Shown here one piece after another: positions 61,041 to 64,000 of a DNA stretch of 64,000 nt (position 1 is its first letter; the number at the start of each line of letters is the position of its first letter). Below the pieces are notes generated by a model. The model was not told the DNA's origin. It did no database searches and saw only the letters and a program-made list of their open reading frames with translations. Position numbers and translations under genes: made by a program. Origin of the DNA: Marchantia polymorpha subsp. ruderalis (Eukaryota; Streptophyta; Marchantiopsida; Marchantiales; Marchantiaceae). Where the stretch lies: positions 23,523,501 to 23,587,500 of the forward strand of contig AP031355.1 in the NCBI GenBank assembly GCA_037833965.1, written 5' to 3'.

Positions 61041-61480
61041 ATCCTTGTACTCAATGACTCGTGCATGACGTCGCTGTTTTCAAAGTCGTGTATTTGGAGC
61101 TTCCTTGACGATCGTACTCAGTGTCATTGGGTCTTTGCCAACGATAGGGTCCTTGCTATCTTTCGTTCGTGTGCCTCAAATCTCCTGCTTATTCCACGTT
61201 TACCTGCACCCCGAATCTATCGAGGCAGGTGCTGGATTATGACCTCCACCTTCATGCATTGGTCTACTTGAGAAATCCTTGTCCTACCACACCACAAGAC
61301 TCGTACATGACGTCCTTGTCCTCAAAGTCGTGTATCTGGAGCTTCCTTGACCATCGTACTCAGTGTCATGGGGTCTTTGCCAACAGTAGGGTCCTTGCTA
61401 TGTTTCGCTCGTGTGCCTCAATTCTCCTGCTTCTTCCAAATTCATCTGCACCCCGAATCTATAGAGGCAGGTCCTGGTTG
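61041..61480. repeat. Tandem duplication, about 180 bp homologous at 242-bp spacing
   Basis: 61056-61240 and 61298-61480 align at roughly 88-90% (GACTCGTRCATGACGTC, AGTCGTGTATYTGGAGCTTC, CACCCCGAATCTAT, GAGGCAGGT). Both copies keep the same open frame (CIWSFLDDRTQCHWVFAN versus CIWSFLDHRTQCHGVFAN). No known domain. Confidence 0.8.
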
Positions 61481-62984
61481 TCGTATTCTCTCGTGGCTTT
61501 GGATATTACTTCGGCATTTATAATTATTACATGTATATTAAATGCATAAGCCGGCATTGGGATTCGAAGACAGCGTCAAAAGAGATAAAGTCCTTATGGA
61601 GGCGGCATACAACGACGAGATGGTGGAATGCCAGCCGATCTTATCCTCTTGTTCAATAAGAACCATATGTAGCATTTCTCCTCCATGGAATCACACACAT
61701 GCTTATCAAGTTTGGACACTCCTTACGTTCTTTATTTCTTCCAGTGGCGGAGTTGTAGGCATTCGGTTATGAGATACCAAATGTGCAGAACGGCCGCTGG
61801 CACAAAGCATCGGGGAACGAAGTCCCATGATTGAGCCAACAACTTGGGAAGTATCTGTCCTTCCGGTTGCAAGGTTTTTGTCTGCTGACTAGAATGAGTG
61901 AAATCCATTTTGCACCTTCATTCAATTCTGAATAACTTCTTCAAAATATACAATGTCCATGTGAATTTCAAGTCTCAATTTTTTTCAAGGTTTAAGGTAT
62001 ACAAAGACTACGAACTATTTATATTGCATACTACTTCAAGATGATTGGATTTCTTATCAAAGATAATACATAATATATTCCTTTTTCACTTAATACGTCT
62101 ATTACTTGTTCCAATCCAAGGGACCAGATTCTTTGTCAAAATAAATTCAAAGACTCAACATGTGAACAACTGGAAATCTAATATGAGATTAATAACTTTT
62201 CAGTGTGGGAAATGGGTATCCCTATTAAGAAAGTATTATCCTCAACCTATGTAGGTCAAGATATATGTTAAATGGGGCCATCATACAGGGCTGCGTTTCC
62301 ATTCGTCCTGCAAAACCATTCTCTTCTCACCTTCTACTCGATAAGAGTTCTGCAGCACATTGTAGATATTCACAAGTTTTTCTACATCTTCCCCTCCTGC
62401 CTGTACCACTGTCCATTTCTCAACAGTTAAGAAAGTTCTTGGTACCTCAATCATGTTATCTGATTGTGTCTCATTGAACATCTGATCAAATAGAATTGCA
62501 GTGGTTGAAGCCTTGATGTTCCTTCGTCTTGCCCAGAGGAGATGGTTATTTGCATTTGCAGGTTGGATTTTCTCCTTGACTTGCGGCCTTCATTTTTCAT
62601 GGTTACGAACTCAACGTATTATCATCTTATTCATATTGAACAGTCTTCATGACCCTATATTTATAATCCTCTTTAATTCTTCAATGCTTCTTATTTGATT
62701 TATGTCTGCGGTCATTGTTGCAACAATTTGATGTCAAGGCCATTTCTATATATAATAATAATAATAATAATTTGAAGTGAAATGTATTATCTATCATTAT
62801 ATATGTATATAAAAATTCAAAACTTTGTATGATACCAAAACATGCCACACATTGTGGAAAACACTTTGATACCTAATGCATTTTGTTAAATCGACACTCG
62901 ACATTTTGTTAAAACCAGAAGAAGAAAAATCAATCGTAGTGTTCAATATATTGAATACTACTATTGAATATTGAATTTTTCTTC

Positions 62985-63147
62985 AATATAATCTTTCTCC
63001 ACTCCTGTGAGTATTACGTCTCATCTCTCATGAATCAATATATTGAACTCTACACTTCGATTGATTGATTATTCAAAGTAGAGCTCAATATATTGACTCA
63101 TGAGATATGAGGCGTAATCCTGACAGGAGTGTAGGAAAGATTATATT
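62985..63147. repeat. 163-bp foldback element (MITE or small-RNA hairpin precursor)
   Basis: Arms 62985-63053 and 63078-63147 are reverse complements at about 85-88% over ~70 bases, with a 24-base loop. Matching blocks include AATATAATCTTTC, CACTCCTGT and CAATATATTGA. The palindrome TCAATATATTGA also occurs just outside at ~62943. Neither a terminal duplication nor a transposase is visible. Confidence 0.8.
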
Positions 63148-63730
63148 TTGGTTTATGGGACGTGGATAATACAGCAAAGAGTGAGAGTTTGATGTGGCTT
63201 GTGGTTCACTTAGAATACCAACGAAATAATGCGGACTTTGATCCACGGCATCCAGTAAAAGCAATATCAAAGATTCTCCAATTACAGAGTTGAAGATGCT
63301 GTAGTAATTTAATCTTACTTTAGAAGAATAAACAAAACTCAGATGGCAAGATTCTCTTATGCAAATTTGGCAGGCACTGAGCAGTCAAGGATGTGAAATC
63401 AAAGACCTATATCTAGTAGCTACATGGGACGCTATGTTTGGATTCCTTAAGCAGAAGACGAGTGTAGTTCAAAAACTCATGCAGCATAAGAAAGTGCTTA
63501 ATTCAGGGCAATCTGGCAAATGCCAGGATTGCCAGAATAAAACCAATTGTGGCAAATTTTTCTCCTTTATTATGGCATTTTTGGCATTAACATGGTAATA
63601 TCACTATTTTTGTGTGAAAACAATATGTTTGTTGTGTTTTCACATGCTTGTGACATTGCAACTTCGTCATCGAGAACACAGTTATGATCTCGGAGTTATG
63701 TTCACGATAGAATGTGCACCACTGCCCTTC

Positions 63731-63761
63731 CTTTAGGTGGACGGGTGACGTCCACCTAAAG
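63731..63761. repeat. Perfect hairpin, 12-bp arms, 7-nt loop
   Basis: CTTTAGGTGGAC (63731-63742) and GTCCACCTAAAG (63750-63761), loop GGGTGAC. Confidence 0.85.
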
Positions 63762-64000
63762 ATATGGCTGGTGCTCATTTTCAGCAGTTCTAGTAAATAC
63801 TCTGGTATCGTTTGACAATGTCCTTCTCAAACAACTTTCTCGCCTTACGCAACTGCGTACCGAATTCCAGAATAAAGTGGGACCTATTGCGATTATGGAA
63901 AAAGTACTAGTGAAACTCTGTGGACAAAGTTTATCTTCAACAGACATCAACATGACTCCAAATTGGCAGGGCATGAGACCTGCGTCAACAGAAGAATTTA

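Larger units (their letters stand above)
61481..64000. other. Intergenic to window end, no supported gene
   Basis: AT-rich with a (TAA)n tract at 62750-62770 and the foldback at 62985-63147. Small frames at 62281-62481 (minus, ATG-started, 66 codons) and 63359-63598 (plus, 79 codons) have natural-looking composition but no family. An imperfect hairpin lies at 63507-63533. Confidence 0.4.

Noticed and set aside
62281-62481. 66-codon ATG-started minus-strand frame with natural composition
   Set aside because: Too short, no domain, no promoter and no splice partner recognised.
1-64000. CRISPR array, prophage, operon or bacterial defence system
   Set aside because: Introns, a spliceosomal snRNA gene and plant gene families show nuclear plant DNA, and no spaced repeat array exists.

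Overview
The window is nuclear DNA of a land plant. The evidence is spliceosomal introns, plant-only gene families (BAH-Agenet protein, plastid WCRKC thioredoxin, LURP-one-related protein), a tRNA-derived SINE, degraded Ty1/copia and Ty3/gypsy relics and AAACCCTA telo-boxes. Compact, mostly intronless GC-rich genes sit in AT-rich, methylation-decayed intergenic DNA. Together with a linker-histone-like protein carrying protamine-like Arg/Ser and RGRP repeats, this suggests a plant with swimming sperm. A bryophyte, perhaps a liverwort, is my best guess, but the sequence alone does not prove it.

Layout. 1-2.4 kb: 3' part of a BAH + tandem Agenet chromatin reader (+). 2.4-17 kb: gene-poor, with a copia relic (about 9.2-12.5 kb, minus) and a gypsy protease relic (14.5-14.9 kb, minus). 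17.7-18.3 kb: plastid WCRKC thioredoxin (+). 18.3-23.5 kb: AT-rich repeats. 24.3-24.9 kb: small, probably plastid-targeted protein of unknown function (+). 26.9-28.3 kb: CHIP-type TPR/U-box ubiquitin ligase (minus) with an unusually long acidic linker. 32.3-33.8 kb: LURP-one-related gene (+) with a Gly/Tyr/Cys repeat N-terminus. 38.6-39.5 kb: H15-domain protein with RS and RGRP repeats (minus). 44.5-44.7 kb: U2 snRNA gene (+) with a changed branch-site recognition base. 45.8-48.9 kb: secreted TolB/DPP6-like beta-propeller gene (minus), with a SINE in its intron. 50.6 kb: tRNA-Ala(CGC) (minus). 55.7-58.1 kb: ankyrin-repeat membrane protein (minus). 58-64 kb: no clear gene, but a tandem duplication and a 163-bp foldback.

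The genes form no operon or evident pathway; each has its own promoter. No prokaryote-style gene system is present. The items most worth following up are the H15/RS/RGRP protein, the U2 variant, the linker-expanded CHIP, and a set of short near-perfect or perfect hairpins and palindromes scattered through intergenic DNA.
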